Source: Cenococcum geophilum 1.58 (Eukaryota > Ascomycota > Dothideomycetes > Gloniales > Gloniaceae). Taken from it: 64,000 nucleotides of DNA. Every line of letters starts with the position of its first letter. The stretch's first letter is position 1. Both the position numbers and the translations under genes were made by a program. Shown in pieces: positions 1 to 10,160 of the stretch. Below the pieces are notes generated by a model. The model saw only the letters and a list, made by a program, of their open reading frames with translations. It searched no databases and was not told the origin of the DNA. Location of the stretch: assembly GCA_001692895.1 (NCBI GenBank), contig KV748178.1, positions 2,156,536 to 2,220,535 on the forward strand, in the 5' to 3' direction.

Positions 1-81
1 CCTACTAACGGCCTTACTAAGATCTTACCTCGTTAAAAGCACGAAGCATAGATAAAGCAATTAAATTTAGTAGATATTTGA
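1..81 (+). pseudogene. 3' terminus of Ty1/Copia pol (element C1)
   Basis: The frame from base 1 reads GLTKILPR, a TAA, then KHEA, a TAG, IKQLNLVDI and a TGA stop at 79-81. This matches the 'ADxLTKxLPRxKHExF' tail that closes the RNase H domain of fungal Copia polyproteins (family knowledge). Two of the three stops fall where glutamine is expected, as RIP predicts. The rest of the gene lies left of the window. The polypurine tract and 3' LTR that follow confirm a plus-strand element. It may be the missing 3' half of the minus-strand Copia body at 19224-37294. Confidence 0.8.
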
Positions 82-269
82 CATTAAATCACTATTCTAT
101 TTAGCAAATAGCAATATCCACGATATCCGCAATATTCGTAATATGCTGTTATAGTTACCCTACCTATTTACTACTCCTAAATTGTATCTAAATTTCCTAT
201 TTTGGTATAGTCTCTACCTTTATTTTTGTCTTCTACAGCTTTAACTACACCGTTAAATCTAGGGGGGTG
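82..269 (+). other. 3' untranslated region and polypurine tract of C1
   Basis: AT-rich, no reading frame. It ends in the purine run AGGGGGGTG (261-269) directly against the LTR, the normal position of the plus-strand primer of an LTR retrotransposon. Confidence 0.65.
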
Positions 270-515
270 TGTAACCGGCTACCGAGGCTCGTATTATCTT
301 GTGACTTACTACCTATTTCTTGCTATCGCATGTCTTACTACTTATTTCCATTACCTATTTCTATTACCTATCACCGACTGAGTGGCGCTGCATATAGTGG
401 CTATAGTGGATTATCGTTGTTATTTCCTTGCCCCCTACCTCGTGTATATATAAAGACTTTAGAGCTACATTTATAATTAAGTTGCTCGTTTAATACTTAC
501 ACTGCAAAGCTTATA
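270..515 (+). repeat. 3' LTR of Copia element C1 (246 bp)
   Basis: Starts TGTAACCGGC and ends CTTATA (CTTACA before RIP). The reverse complement is present at 37049-37294 with the same length. The LTR contains a TATATATA-like stretch around 445. The five bases after it, ATAAC, equal the reverse complement of the five bases outside the other LTR (GTTAT, 37295-37299), as expected of one target duplication split by a rearrangement. An older candidate open frame of 69 codons at 267-476 is a chance frame inside the LTR. Confidence 0.8.
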
Positions 516-668
516 ATAACTTATATAATTTATAAGTAATTTATTAAAAAAATTATTATATAATATACTATATCCAATTATCTATCTAAATATAAAATTT
601 TTATATATAATATATAAATATAGCTACCTAGATGCTGCTTAAGGCCTATAGTCTTTTTTAAATGCTGC
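516..668. repeat. AT-rich interspersed repeat, copy 1 (interrupted by G1)
   Basis: Near identical to 37345-37500. Copy 1 continues on the far side of G1 at 9592-9655, where it resumes at 'GAAATGCTACGAAATGCTAGC'-like sequence. In copy 2 (37500-37555) the same stretch is uninterrupted. The far end carries several AAATGCTGC-type short direct repeats. No coding content. The nature of the repeat (MITE or fragment of a larger element) is not resolved. Confidence 0.75.
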
Positions 669-673
669 GAAAT

Positions 674-888
674 TATAAGGGGATCTTATAGACAGGGGGC
701 TATAAGGACACGATTGGAACAGGATAGATTGGTAAGAGAGACGAATCCTTAAGGAGGTAAGGCCTCTAGGATTGTGGAGACTATATACTACGGGCACGTG
801 CCTCTAGTACGTAACTGGTGACCATCTAAGAGGCGTCCGGGGGTTGTCCTAAAGGTAACCCAAGGTGTCCGCAATAATATCCATTATA
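674..888 (-). repeat. 3' LTR of G1
   Basis: 215 bp, paired with 9377-9591. It carries the more degraded CTAGTACGTAACTGG where the other LTR has CCGGCACGTAACCAG. GAAAT lies just outside. Confidence 0.88.
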
Positions 889-1899
889 TTGCCCCCCTCC
901 TTCTTATAGTCAGCCCCTAATTGCTATTACCTTATAGTAGGGAGATTATAAGGGCTTATCTTAGAAGAGGTTCGGAGAGATATTAGAAAGGTGTCGGTAT
1001 GCCGCTATATATTATCTATCTATCTAACCCCTGCTTTAAACTCCTAAAAAACCTTAATAAGGAAAAAATATAACTGGAGAAAAGACGCGAGGATTACTAG
1101 GAGACCTATTAGAAGCCTACTAGAAGCATGCCGGTAACTACCTAGGCTAATATAGGGATTTTTATACAACTCTACTTTTAAGCCTTTATACCAGTCTGTA
1201 ATTAATTACGAGTATTATAGGCAATTTAGTGTTCTAGTATAGTTCCGTAGAACCTTTTGGTATGGGATTTAACGTATAGAGCCTTAGCTTGCCGTTATCT
1301 TTAACTGCTAAAATATAGTCTATAATTCTTTCTTATAATCCTTTTCTTATAATCCTCTGTATTACTAATATATTACTCCCGTATTTACCCTTAGGCTATT
1401 AGATACGGTTAAGGTATTAATTAGTTAGTTAAAGAGACTTATCTCTTAAGATTTGGTGTATATACTTTTAAATCTAGTAGTCCTATGCTATATATTTGGC
1501 GTAGCTCTACTGCCTAGTAAATAGGGACATTTCGCGATAACAATTATAGCTATTATACGATTGTTAAGAACGCCTATAACGTTATTCTTTAATACTATAG
1601 TATTATTTTAGGTCTAATTTAACCTATATATATCTTTAATTTAATATCTTAATTGCCTTCCCCTAGCCGCATAGTTAGTTTTTATAAGGAAGTAATAGTT
1701 AAATAACTTATATGCGTGTTTCCTTCCTTCTAAATAGCGCTATTATAACGGAGTTATATTGGTAAGGTTACGGCTATTTACCAAAAGGGTATTAGAAGGT
1801 AAAGTATAAAGATACCTTGCTTATTAAGCTGCTCCTTTTCTTAAATACCTTACTTCTCGCCATTAACCGTTATCTAATTTTGGACGTATCTTTGATATA

Positions 1900-3052
1900 T
1901 TATTAAGATTTTCTTCTTTTCCATTATTAATTTAATATGCCTCTTTATTCTTTTGCTAACTGCTCTTTTAAGTAGATTTTATAGCATATTCTAGCCCTAC
2001 CTTTATATATAGAACCCTAACCTCCGCTAATTTATAACTGGTGCTGGTCCTGCCTAAATAATTTTACCTATATGTCTTTAAAAGACTAGAAATCTAATAA
2101 CAGAATTCTGGAGGCTTATAATAAGACGCACTGCGTTAGATCTAATACCTTTAGTCCTTATAATTAATGCATGCGTACTAAGAGCGGTAGTTACGTTAAG
2201 GTAAGTTTTTCTATTTTTAATAGATTTCTATTACTAACTTTAAGCTTTAATAGCCTGGGCCTAAGTAGCGACGATCCTTTAATGTCCTTAACTACTATAT
2301 TACCCGGGCTTTATCTTATTCCAGCGGCAATACTAAACGTCTTAGTCGCATTTAAGACTATGCCATAGCTATTTATACCGCCTATAATTCTTAGCAAGCT
2401 AGCTAGTAACGCCTAATGTAAGAGTAAGGTTAGTATACTAAGGATAGGGTGCGGGATAGGGGTAATAAGAAGAAGGTCGCTGTCTACTATAGGAAGAAGT
2501 TCGCGCATACGCGTTAAGTTTTAAAAGAGCATAACATGATACGGTATTAGGTAGGTTACCCTTTAGGTACCTAGTAGATAGGTAACTAACAGTTACCGTA
2601 GTAAGGTTTCGGTGGTTCTAGACTATAACAGCCAGCTAATATCTCTATTTATTCTAGGCTTAAGCATGTCTTTATTAACTATAAGCTTACTCCCTAAGAG
2701 CTTTATTAGTATTAGTTTGGACCTAATATTAGTGTTAAGCGTTTAAGAGTCTCTGCTCTAGCTACACCTTATTATTCTGCCCCTGTTTTTATGCCTATTT
2801 ATACGCCTACTAAGGCATCTAGATCCCATTCTCGTTAGCTATCACTTAGTAGCCTAATAGACGCTAATCCTACTCCTAATAATGATGAGGCGTAGTGGCT
2901 TTTTAGATTAAGGATTTATAGTTTAGACTTTTAGGATTTATTTTTATACATAGTAGCAATTAAGGACCTTAATTAGGTGCTTAGGAAGGCCTTATAAGGC
3001 TTTTAGAAAGGGCTTAGAAGCCCTAGGAATAATATTCCTAGTATAGATTAAT
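1900..3052 (+). pseudogene. Opposite-strand reading frame downstream of the G1 chromodomain
   Basis: Not assigned to a family. Read on the plus strand from about 2400, a frame broken mainly by TAG/TAA at glutamine positions gives protein-like text: a basic stretch (NKKKVAVYYRKKFAHTR, near 2470), then a region around 2790-2900 with PVFMPIYTPTKASRSHSR and NPTPNNDEA, ending in adjacent stops near 3050. The part left of 2400 is less clear; several frames compete, and the minus strand is also protein-like between about 1400 and 2370. It lies antisense to the element's own gag-pol, between the chromodomain (about 3270-3460) and the 3' LTR. The same position holds antisense frames in G5 and G6. An alternative is a nested degraded transposon. 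Confidence 0.4.
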
Positions 3053-3295
3053 AAATAGGAATGTAATTCTAGCAAAATGCCCTATTAACTCTATGCTATA
3101 TACGTGAAAAGGCTAAGGACCTGTCCTGCCTTAGGCTGTAGCCCTATCCCTATAGTTTCTAGAGCCTGTCCATTCCATATCCAATTTAACCTATTTACTC
3201 TTTTTGCGAGCTTTCTTTATAGGTCGCAATAACACCGTAGTATTAGAGCGCTTTCTGTGACTTATAGATTATGGACCTTAGTCCTAATATTCTTT

Positions 3296-6200
3296 TAGAA
3301 TATCTTTATAATAATTAAGGTAATCCTTTAGTTCCTATATAGAGTCCTTAGCAGGCTAGCCTAGCCATTTAACTTTAAATTAAAGCTTATTCTTAACAGA
3401 CTTATAGTATAATATAGCTTCAACCTTATACCGCTCGCCCACTACCTTAGGGTGTTTAATTGGGCCTAGACGGAAGTTCTTTTCCGGCGGTAGTTTATAC
3501 TATAGCTCTAGTAGGTTTATATAAAATACTAGATATATATAGGCCATAGATGGGGGTAGCTAGAGACGATAGGCTAGCTTACTAATTTATTCCTTAACTT
3601 AGAAGGGACCTAGGTATCTTATATCGAGCTTCTTTAATAGTTAATGGGTTTTGATATTTATTAAACGTAATAGAACCTTATCGCCTACTCTAAAATGCTT
3701 ATCCTGGTGCTTGCGGTTATACTAACGTCTTTACTACTCTTAGGCATCTTATAGGCTCTGCTTCGCATACTTCCATTACTCCTCCTATTCCTAGAGGTAT
3801 CCTTATACTCTCCGGTGGATATCCTTTAACTTCCTAATAGGATCCTATAACTAATCATGCGGCCTTAGCCAGTAATTATTAGGTATATTATTAAACCTAA
3901 ATAGTTAAACGCTATAGGCAATCTAGATTGGTGCATACTTATATAATGTATATTACTTTAAATTATAAGCGTACTCCGCGTACGGAAGTAGCTCGCACTA
4001 GTTGTCTTGCTAGTAGTTTAAATATATCTATAAGTAAGACTCTAGTTCCTAATTCTGGCGTTCCGTTTGCCCATCCGTCTATAGGTAAAAAGCCGTACTA
4101 TACTAGTAGTCTATCTTTAAATAGAAGCATAGGTCCGACGAGTATTAGCTTATAAAAACGCTGCCCCTATTAGTAATAATAGAGTATAGCTAATCTACTT
4201 TAAAAAAGCATTTCTCCTTAATTAGGTTGGCAAGCTCTTATGCGTTAATCGTCTTATTAACGGGAAGGTATTAGACGTACTTTAAAAATCTATTAATAAG
4301 TACAAGGACTAAATTATATATTCGTCCTTAGCCATCTTTAGACGGCGGGAGATCCGTAATAAAGTCTATGGCGTAATATTGCTATAGCTTACTAGTGGGG
4401 GGAACTAATTTAAGTAGACCCTATAACTTATACCTACGGATCTTATATACTTAACACTTCTCGCAATAGCTGATATACTCCTTTACTTCCTAATTAAGCC
4501 TTAGCCAATAGTATTTACGTTAAAGTAATTCCACTATCTTTACTTAACCATAGTGGCCGCCTAGAGGATTATCGTAATTCTTTATAAGAATCTTCTGTTG
4601 TAGATTTACTTCTTATAGCACCCAAACCTTACTACCTCTATATAGTAGGCCCATCGGGTCTAGTTCCTAATAGTAGCGCCTAGCAGCTTCCTTTCCGTTA
4701 CGTTTCCGGTCTACTTCCGTATTAAAAATAGCATAGAAAGCGTCCCTCCGTTATACCTTACGGATAAGGTCCGTTAACCTTTTAGATAGTTCCCGGGTAA
4801 AAGCTATTTCGTCCTATACTGCTCTAAGTATAAAACTAGATGGTACTATAGATCTTATAACTCTTTAATGCGTATATGTTAGGAAGGCCGCTATAAGGTT
4901 AAAGTCCTTTAGTTATTATAGGGCTCCGAGTTCCGATTGCTCTATAGCTTCGCTATTAGTTTAAGGGGATAGCTTAGTAATTAGGGATAGTGTATTACTA
5001 GGTTCTAAGAATATATCGGGGATGTCCTATCTAGGTATATTTAGACCCTTATCGGCAACGGACCGGGTACTAGCTGGAATATTAGTAGAAACTAATAGGG
5101 CTTACACCGCCTAAAACTTAGTGTATAGAGCTATAGGTGCTTAAGCATCCTATACCTAGAGCTTATTCTATAATATAGGGAGTAAGATATCTATTATCTA
5201 TTTTCCTTCTTCCGTTTTAAAGCCTTTGGTATAGTCTAGCTATCGTAACGGTCTATTAGTAGGGTTATTTTCCCCTAGCTTATATTTAATCTTAAAATTA
5301 AATTACGTAAGCTCCTCTGCTTATCTAGCTTATTAAGGTATAAGCTCCTTTATAGTTATAAAGTAGCGTAAATTATAGTGATCTAAGAGTATATAAGTAG
5401 TATAGCTTATATACTTAAGGTAGTGTCGCTACTATTTAAAGCAATTAACTATAGCCAGCAGTTCCTTATCGTGGGTATAATACCTAACTTTAGGTCCCTA
5501 AAATTTTCTGTTATAAAATGCTACTAGTCTCTAATAGAGCTAGGTAGCGTCTAGGTGCCTATTAGGTTGCAGTAGGATACTAACAAGGGCAAAGTTCGAT
5601 ACATTAGTAATTATTATTAATAGCTAATCTAGGTTAAAATGCCGTAGTAATAAAGCTTCTATAAACTTTGCGCGAAGTTCCTAAAAGGCCTCCTAAACCT
5701 TTCTGGGCCATAACTATAGCTTATACTATTTAGTTAGTTCCTTTTTAGTTTTCTTCCTTACCGCCTTTAAGCTTTTTACTCCTTAGGTTAGGTCTTAGGA
5801 AGCTTTTATAATATAGTTAGATAGGTATTAGGCGACGTCTAAGTAGTTATAGATAAAGCGCCTATAGAAATTGGCAAAGCCTAGGAACACTTAAATATCC
5901 TAGTAGCTCTCTAGCTCCGGCCACTCCTAGATTATCTACACCCGTACTAGATCTATAACTATACCTATAAGCGTTATAATGTAACCTAGGAACTCGACCT
6001 ACTTAGTATTAAAGATATACTTTAACGCCTTAGCGTAGAGGCCCTAATTATCTAAACGTTCTAGCACTTCGCGGATATATTACTTATATTAATTCTTGTC
6101 TTCTAAGTAGATTAAGATATTATCTAAATAGATAATATATATATGGTTAACTAGTCCCCCTAAGGCTCTATAAATATATAATTAGAATATTATAGGCGTA

Positions 6201-9200
6201 TTAGCTAGCCTAAAAGGCATTACTAGATACTTAAAGTAGCCATATTAGGTCTTAAAAGCGGTCTTTTACTTATNCCCTTCTTTAATANNGAGCCTATAAT
6301 ANGCGTNTNNTAANTNTAGCTTTATAAAAATCTTTACCCTAAATAGTTAATCTAGCATTTCACTAACTAGTGGTAGTAGGTAACGGTTCTTAATTATAAT
6401 CTTATTAAGACCGCAATAGTCTACGTATAGCCTTATAGTTTTATCTAGTTTTAGGATAAAGAGGATTGGTACGCCTAACGGCGACTTACTAGGCCGGATC
6501 TACCCCTTTTCCAGTAACCTATTAAGGTACTCCCATAGGATCTTAAGCTCTTTACGCGAGAGGTTATAGATAGAAAGATTTAGTAGTTATTTACCTTTTT
6601 CTAGATTAATTATATAATCATACTCTAAGTTCTACGGTAGGACTTTTACTCTCCTACCCAAAAATACCCTTAGTAAGTCCCTTAGGCCTGCTAGAATATT
6701 TAATAAATTAGGGTCGCGTTTATCCTCCGCGTTATTATTAGGTAGGTCCTAGAGCTCCCTTAAAATACTTATAAGCAGCGTCGTACGCTATAGTGGTTGC
6801 TTATATATAGTTGCCACTATACGTTAAACCGTTTCGTGTAGTAGCTAGTAGAGGGTAAGGAACTCCTTAACGCAGCGTTTAAGGTGCCGTAGTATACTCT
6901 CCGCATATTACTTAAGCTAGAGTAACCTATAGCGGTTAAAGTATCTTATAAGATCCTTAAGATCGCCGCCTCCCTATAATGTCCTTATAACCTATCTAGT
7001 AGTTCCCTATAGGGTCTCTATTATAAAGGGGTTATTACCTATACTAAGCTCTATACCTATCTTGCTATTAAATAGGGGTTAGATCTAATACTCCTTTAGG
7101 TATAAAGCGTATACTATTTTACCTAGGGCTATATTCTCTAGGATGTCCTTTAGGCTTATTAGTAATATACGCCCTTCTAAATCTTTATTATTCTACTATT
7201 TAAAGGCTNNNNTCTTAAAGCGTATNTTAANATCTNCTTNTATAAGCTAAGGGTATCTAAGGATAAGGTTATAACCTATAAAGTTAGCCGCCTAAAAGGG
7301 TTACGGGCTGACTACCTTAGTACAGTTATGTATATCGGCCACTAACACTATAAGCTTATAGGCACTATATAGCTTAATCCGATGCTTATTTAGGAAGCCT
7401 ATAATAGGTTTCTACTACCTTTATAATAGGATAAGTTTATATTTTTTTACCAAATTATATTATATAAGATTAATTTCGGCGCCACTATTATATAGTACTT
7501 AAAACTGTTATACCTTACCCATAGGGAGTATTATTTCTAGCTTAATAGTAATACGGAGAATCTCTCCTTCTATATCTTGCCTTAGTTATAGCTAGGAGAG
7601 GTCCGTAACTAGGGCTTTTCTTTTTTTAGATTATTAGTGCGGTTATTACTCTGCTTATTTTTCTAATAAAATCTACCTTTAGAGTTTTCTCTTAACTTTT
7701 TAAAGTATTCCCGTAAAGGTACTAGATAGGTATTGGGTTGGCCCTAGAAGTCTTTCCCGTTATTTAAGGTTCCTAACTTTAACCCTTTTAAAGTTCTCTT
7801 TAAGAACGGCTTTTTTTAAAGGTTAGGTCTACCCTATATTACTACTAGAGTACCCGTATTTCTAGTAACCCCTTAGCTTCCTACCGGAAGAGGTCTAGTT
7901 CCTTACTATATCTTTAGCGTTTAGAACTGCTTGTTTAAAATCCGTATATATAGTAATCCGCGATAGGACTCCTACGCGCTTTATTTTATTATAAATTACT
8001 AGCTTAATTCTAGCCTAGATAAACCTAATCTTCTCCTTCTTATAGATGCTACCGTTCTTATTTTTAAAGGACTCTAAATCTATCTACTAAGTATAAGTTT
8101 CCATAAAGTTTATAAACTAGCGAAAGTTATAGCGGTCTAGCTGTATCCCATTCCAGAATAGCTCTATATTATCGTACTATACGATATATAGATCTTAAGT
8201 CTATTTCTTTAGGAAGGTTTGCAGCTATGGCTATATAGTAATTTACTCTTTATTAAGCTAATTAAGTGCAATCTAGTTTAGCGATTGGTCTTTAATCTTG
8301 CTAATAATCTAGCGTATACGCTCTTTAGTATTATCTTATATTATTAGCATCTTAAAGAAGTTGTCTACCTTATAAACCCAATCGTCTAACTACTGGGCGT
8401 TAGGTTTATAGCGGAGTTCTAGACTACTAGAGGCCTTAGCTAGTTAGTTTATATCCTTTTTCTATTTATAGCGTAGATAACTCTCTAAGTCTTCTATACT
8501 TTCTTAGGTAAGTACTAAGTAGCTTTTAGAAAGCCCTTAGCCTTAATTAGGTTATAAAAGAATTTGCCTAGCTTAGATTAAACCCTATTAGATCTGGATT
8601 TGCCCTTAGAGAGTTCTAATATATTTATTAGTGGCTTCCTCCTATATAGCTTCCGAGAGCCTTATAATAGCTTCCCAATATTTATTTTAAAGGAGATTAG
8701 TATAGGGCTTTTAACCTTCTAAACTTAGGCCTAGGGAGGCTCCTGCTATAGAGGTAGTGTTAGTACTAGTAGCTAGTATAGGCTTCCTAACAAGGCTTAT
8801 GTCTTAAGTTAGTAATTAGCTTAAATTACCTAAAGGGGTAAGCCCGCTTAGCTCGTAAGCAGTTTATACACCGCTACTATGCTAATTATAGGCCGGTAGT
8901 CTTCCGGGAGGGTTTTAGTTAGTTCCCTAGTTAGACGCGTTAGTATATTCCTCTGGCATTTCTAGCTTAGAGAAAGATCTTAAAGTTACCTCTAGCGCTT
9001 TTAATCTTCTAATTAGCCTAGGTAGGGCCGGAGGGGTTCTAGTTACTTTTTAGCAGCGTTATAACCGTTATAGAGGGTGTCTACGTTTTCCTTAGTGGTA
9101 ACTATAGGTATATAAGAGTCTTTGAGCTCCTAGAGCATCTGGGTATTAGGGCTTATTTAGCCGTCTTGCCTAGAGGGTTATATTATTGTAATCTCTTGCT

Positions 9201-9290
9201 ATTAGAGGGACCTTTTTACCTTTGCGTAATGGCTTTCTATAAGGTATCTATAGAGTTTCCGTTTAGGTTATCGCGAGATTTTAAGGGAGA
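3296..9290 (-). pseudogene. G1 gag-pol (gag, protease, RT, RNase H, integrase, chromodomain), RIP-inactivated
   Basis: Read right to left through many TAG/TAA codons. Landmarks: protease-region tail GYNLILRYPQLI near 7245-7285; the RT catalytic motif reads YLDNILI (family YLDDILI, second Asp changed) near 6110-6135; integrase start IDFITDLPPSKDG near 4330-4375; chromodomain with FKVKWLG and a distal KDILKEY near 3290-3460. The order gag-PR-RT-RH-IN-chromodomain is that of fungal chromoviruses, whose chromodomain directs integration into heterochromatin (family knowledge). The D-to-N change in the RT motif alone would abolish activity. Scattered N bases fall in the RT region at 6274-6317. Confidence 0.85.
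6274..6317. other. Cluster of undetermined bases (N)
   Basis: About ten single or double N within 44 bases. Similar clusters lie at 7209-7241, 50860-50900 and 60980-61025, with a single N at 43746. All fall inside LTR-retrotransposon pol genes, which suggests masked or collapsed positions between near-identical copies and makes those codons unreadable. Confidence 0.9.
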
Positions 9291-9376
9291 ATAGTAGTTA
9301 TAAATAAAAGATATAAATAAATAATCTGGTCCTTAAAGCCGACTACCCTTCTAAAAAAGAGTAGGAAGGATTTAAA

Positions 9377-9591
9377 TATAAGGGGATTTTATAGACAGGG
9401 GGCTATAAGGACACGATTAGAATAGGATAAATTAGTAAGAGAAACGAATTCTTAAGGAGGTAAGGCCTCTAGGATTGTGGAGACTATATACTACGGGCAC
9501 GTGCCTCCGGCACGTAACCAGCGACCATCTAAGGGGCGTCCGGGGGTTGTCCTAAGGGCAACCCGAGGTGTCCGCAATAATATCCCTTACA
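9377..9591 (-). repeat. 5' LTR of G1
   Basis: 215 bp, starts TATAAGG, ends CCCTTACA; GAAAT follows at 9592-9596. Confidence 0.88.
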
Positions 9592-9655
9592 GAAATGCTA
9601 CGAAATGCTAGCTAAATGCTGCTAAAAAATTTCCTGACGTAATTTTAAGTAATAG

Positions 9656-9967
9656 ATGTGCCTATATAATACCTAGCGCGTATCTATACTAGCAATAAAA
9701 ATTTAGTTATTATATTATAATTCTAGGACTATATCTACTGCAGAATGTAGTATATTACTATAATTAACTAATATAACGCGTTATATTAATATGCGATTAA
9801 CCCCTTAGGGTCTAGAAACGGATTAATATGCCTATATATCCTAATACGGTCTTGGTTTAATAAAATGGCAGATAGTAGGGATATTAGCCAATAGTCTTAA
9901 AATATCTAATTTTAAGAACGCGCTTATAGTATTTCTTTATAAATATAGAAGGAAGGTTAGCACCCTT
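9656..9967. other. Degenerate AT-rich DNA, no gene
   Basis: Follows the interspersed repeat. I see no frame, structure or match elsewhere in the window. It probably belongs with 14156-16241 as the DNA into which the LINE complex inserted. Confidence 0.5.
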
Positions 9968-10160
9968 TACCGCATATGCAACCTTACCAAAAGGTAGCGC
10001 CACACTTCAAAACTTACGCATACCCATCTTACTATTAAAAACAATCGATTTTCCAACTTTTAAGACTTAATTCCTACTGCCTAGCAAGCTAAAGGTAGAT
10101 TTATTTGTCATTTTACCCCCTTTCCCCCAACAGAAAATTCTTCTTAGGGGTGGTCCTAGC
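9968..10160 (+). repeat. 195-bp inverted repeat T, left copy
   Basis: Matches the reverse complement of 12094-12289, including ATGCAACCTTAC, GGTAGCGCCACACT and ACAATCGATTTTC blocks. It ends GGTCCTAGC immediately before the poly(T) of the LINE copy. Together the two copies enclose the minus-strand LINE copy and could pair into a stem with a 1.9-kb loop. Confidence 0.85.

Larger units (their letters stand above)
674..9591 (-). mobile_element. Ty3/Gypsy chromovirus G1, full length
   Basis: An 8.9-kb LTR retrotransposon on the minus strand. LTRs of 215 bp (674-888, 9377-9591) start TATAAGG and end TTATA/TTACA, and a 5-bp target duplication GAAAT lies at 669-673 and 9592-9596. The pyrimidine run after the left LTR (GCCCCCCTCC) is the minus-strand polypurine tract, so the left LTR is the 3' one. 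By eye the LTRs differ at about 19 sites, nearly all transitions, as RIP gives. It is longer than most chromoviruses because about 2.4 kb separates the chromodomain from the 3' LTR. It sits inside the AT-rich interspersed repeat. Confidence 0.9.

Noticed and set aside
267..476. 69-codon plus-strand open frame
   Set aside because: It lies entirely within the C1 3' LTR and is not conserved in the other LTR.
2171..2368. 65-codon hydrophobic frame, considered as a transporter fragment
   Set aside because: No transporter signature, no continuation in either direction, and the opposite strand is equally open; treated as part of an unresolved segment of G1.
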